Assembly: GCF_001552555.1 (NCBI RefSeq) | Contig: NZ_BCRK01000033.1 | Span: 1 to 41,782, forward strand | DNA: 41,782 nucleotides | Reading direction: 5' to 3' | DNA from: Nocardiopsis trehalosi NBRC 14201 | Lineage (GTDB): Bacteria; Actinomycetota; Actinomycetes; Streptosporangiales; Streptosporangiaceae | Part shown: piece after piece, positions 40,724 through 41,782 of the stretch | How the letters are laid out: every line of letters begins with the position of its first letter | Numbering within the stretch: the stretch's first letter is position 1 | Notes under the pieces: model-generated | Database searches by the model: none | Told to the model about the DNA's origin: nothing | Seen by the model: only the letters and a program-made list of their open reading frames with translations | Program-made: the position numbers and the translations under genes

Positions 40724-40753
40724 CGATCACTCCCGCGGTGGGCTGAGACGTGT

Positions 40754-40791
40754 GCGAAGTGTTCGCGACCCTATAAGACCGACCGGTCGGT
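40754..40791 (-). promoter_or_regulatory. TetR-type operator and promoter of the dehydrogenase operon
   Basis: ACCGACCGGTCGGT (40778-40791) is a perfect 14-bp palindrome of the kind bound by TetR-family lipid regulators. The minus-strand -10 TTATAG (40771-40776) abuts it, so binding would block RNA polymerase. A second dyad, GCGAA-gtg-TTCGC, lies at 40754-40766, over the likely start of transcription. Confidence 0.65.
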
Positions 40792-40838
40792 TGGCCAGGC
40801 GGGGGCGGGGTCCGCCGACCTCCCCCGCCGCGCCCCGC

Positions 40839-41782
40839 TCAGGCGGTGGCCAGCGTCAACCCCCACTGCGACAGCATCGGGTTGACGGGCGCGAGGAACG
40901 TCGTGCCGCCCGTGGCGCACGACCCGGAACCGCCCACCGCGACGCCCTGCGCCTGGCCGCCGCTGAGGAACGGGCCGTCCGCCCGGCCGGGCTCGGCGCA
41001 CACGCTGGTGCGGACCAGGCCGTGCAGGGCGCCGCCGGGGAACACGACGGTCTGGTTCCGGGCCTGCACGACGCCGCAGTGCACGCCGGTGGCCGGCCCG
41101 TAGCGGCAGACCGACGCGCCCACCGGGGCCTCGCGCGAACCCCGCACCGGGACGAGCCCGCTGCCCGACCGCACGTACGGCGTGGGCTCCCAGTCGTCCT
41201 CGGCGGTCACCAGCGCGCCGCCGGACGAGGGCGCCACGGCCGTGAACACGCCGGTGCCGCCGGACAGGCCGGTGGCGGTGTCGCCGGGCTCGCCGCAGTG
41301 CGCGGCGGTCAAGAAGCCCGTGGTCACCGCGAACCCGATCGCGCACCGCACCACCCCGTTGGTGGCGAACGGGTCCCCGCCGACGATCTGCGCGGCGGCC
41401 GAACCGGCGGCGGGGCCCGCGTCGGCCGACCACGGGGGCGCCGCCTCGGCGACCCGCACCGCCCCGGGGTCGACCCCCGCCGCCGCCACGAGCGCGTCCG
41501 CGTCGGCCGTGCCGCCCTCGGCGACCGTCACCACCACCGCGTCGGCGGCGAGGTCGGGGTACCACCCGGTCACGGCGCCCGCGTCGGCCGGGAGCGCGTC
41601 GGCCAGCGCGGCCGCGACACCGTCGAGGACGTCCTCGCCGCGCTCCACCACGCGGACGTCGGCCCCCGTTGCCCGGACCGCGCCGACCGCCGACGCGCCG
41701 GTCACCCCGACGGTGAGGCGGCCGGTGCCCGGATCGACGGCGGCGCCGCCGTACAGCGCACCCGCCGCGGCGCGGGCCGCCT
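40839..41782 (-). CDS. S1-family protease homologue with substituted catalytic residues (5' end outside window)
   Basis: The frame enters from the right edge and ends at 40839, about 314 residues. It starts within a streptogrisin/alpha-lytic-type pro-domain (YGGAAVDPGTGRLTVGVTGA, then ADALPADAGAVTGWYPDLAA). The protease domain begins near IVGGDPFATNGVVRCAIGFA and keeps the catalytic His in FLTAAHCGEPGD. The usual CAEPG-DSG-GPF is here CAEPG-RAD-GPF, so the Ser is Ala. The region normally PGNDYGWV reads PSSGGALV, so the Asp also appears lost. Cysteines and the C-terminal GSGSCATGGTTFLAPVNPML are preserved. It is probably an inactive, exported binding protein or inhibitor-like decoy. The signal peptide is outside the window. 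Confidence 0.9.
   Translation of the reverse strand, partial: AARAAAGALYGGAAVDPGTGRLTVGVTGASAVGAVRATGADVRVVERGEDVLDGVAAALADALPADAGAVTGWYPDLAADAVVVTVAEGGTADADALVAAAGVDPGAVRVAEAAPPWSADAGPAAGSAAAQIVGGDPFATNGVVRCAIGFAVTTGFLTAAHCGEPGDTATGLSGGTGVFTAVAPSSGGALVTAEDDWEPTPYVRSGSGLVPVRGSREAPVGASVCRYGPATGVHCGVVQARNQTVVFPGGALHGLVRTSVCAEPGRADGPFLSGGQAQGVAVGGSGSCATGGTTFLAPVNPMLSQWGLTLATA

Noticed and set aside
36693-40730. 1345-codon open frame on the minus strand
   Set aside because: Out of frame with the real acyl-CoA synthetase and dehydrogenase genes that it overlaps, and reads as Arg/Gly-rich filler.
36275-40885. 1536-codon open frame on the + strand
   Set aside because: It is a shadow of the amidase, acyl-CoA synthetase and dehydrogenase genes; the translation is Arg/His/Gln-rich without domains. 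Stop codons are rare in this GC-rich DNA.
1-41782. Search for CRISPR arrays, tRNA genes, insertion-sequence ends and phage genes
   Set aside because: No regularly spaced repeats, tRNA-like folds, transposase motifs or phage proteins were found by reading; short imperfect repeats are explained by high GC content.

Overview
The window is very GC-rich DNA (roughly three quarters G+C by eye) with strong G/C bias at third codon positions and GTG starts. Its gene content is typical of an actinomycete: a YbdK-type glutamate-cysteine ligase, a streptogrisin-like S1 protease, MerR/TetR/LysR regulators, a class III lanthipeptide locus and apparently leaderless genes. A filamentous actinobacterium of the Streptosporangiales/Nocardiopsaceae type is likely, but the genus cannot be read from this sequence. 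I see no tRNA, rRNA, CRISPR array, insertion sequence or phage gene.

Layout. 1-811 (-): a coiled-coil protein cut by the window edge. 1137-3299 (+): a DHA2-type MFS exporter and its TetR regulator. 3384-4043 (-): an FMN-binding pyridoxamine-oxidase-like protein behind a large dyad. 4215-5703: an aldo/keto reductase and a divergent MerR regulator sharing a MerR-type promoter. 5819-7610: divergent GNAT acetyltransferase and ketopantoate-reductase family genes. 7771-10742: a LysR regulator, then a second LysR divergent from an EamA/RhtA-type exporter. 10783-12921: a tiny HTH protein divergent from a Vps62-like membrane protein. 13126-15042: YbdK ligase and AlkB. 15145-18260 (-): a compact class III lanthipeptide operon (LanKC and two precursor peptides) with no transporter or protease gene beside it. 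18768-20044 (+): a CorA transporter behind a possible leader peptide and hairpin.

20147-29371 (-) is a five-gene set: SWIM-family protein, DUF5691-like protein, MoxR AAA+ ATPase, DUF5682-like (TraB-like) protein and a vWA protein. The three central genes overlap and must be translationally coupled, but two long non-coding stretches interrupt the set, and the SWIM-family protein has no SWIM zinc finger. 29926-32858 (+): a PaaI-type thioesterase, a LysE exporter, an O-methyltransferase and a STAS anti-anti-sigma protein. 32924-36461: two bacterial-PH-domain membrane proteins, with a 53-residue coupled small ORF between them, diverge from an SPFH (stomatin-like) protein and a ribbon-helix-helix protein across a perfect 10-bp palindrome. 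36690-37526 (+): a Tat-exported amidase. 37814-40723 (-): an alcohol dehydrogenase and acyl-CoA synthetase operon under a TetR-type palindrome. 40839-41782 (-): an S1 protease homologue, cut by the window edge, in which the catalytic Ser and apparently the catalytic Asp are replaced.

The best candidates for something undescribed are the transporter-less lanthipeptide locus with one ring motif per peptide and a conserved acidic tail, the PH/small-ORF/PH//SPFH/RHH membrane module, the MoxR-vWA set with its altered SWIM partner, the dead protease, and the CorA leader.
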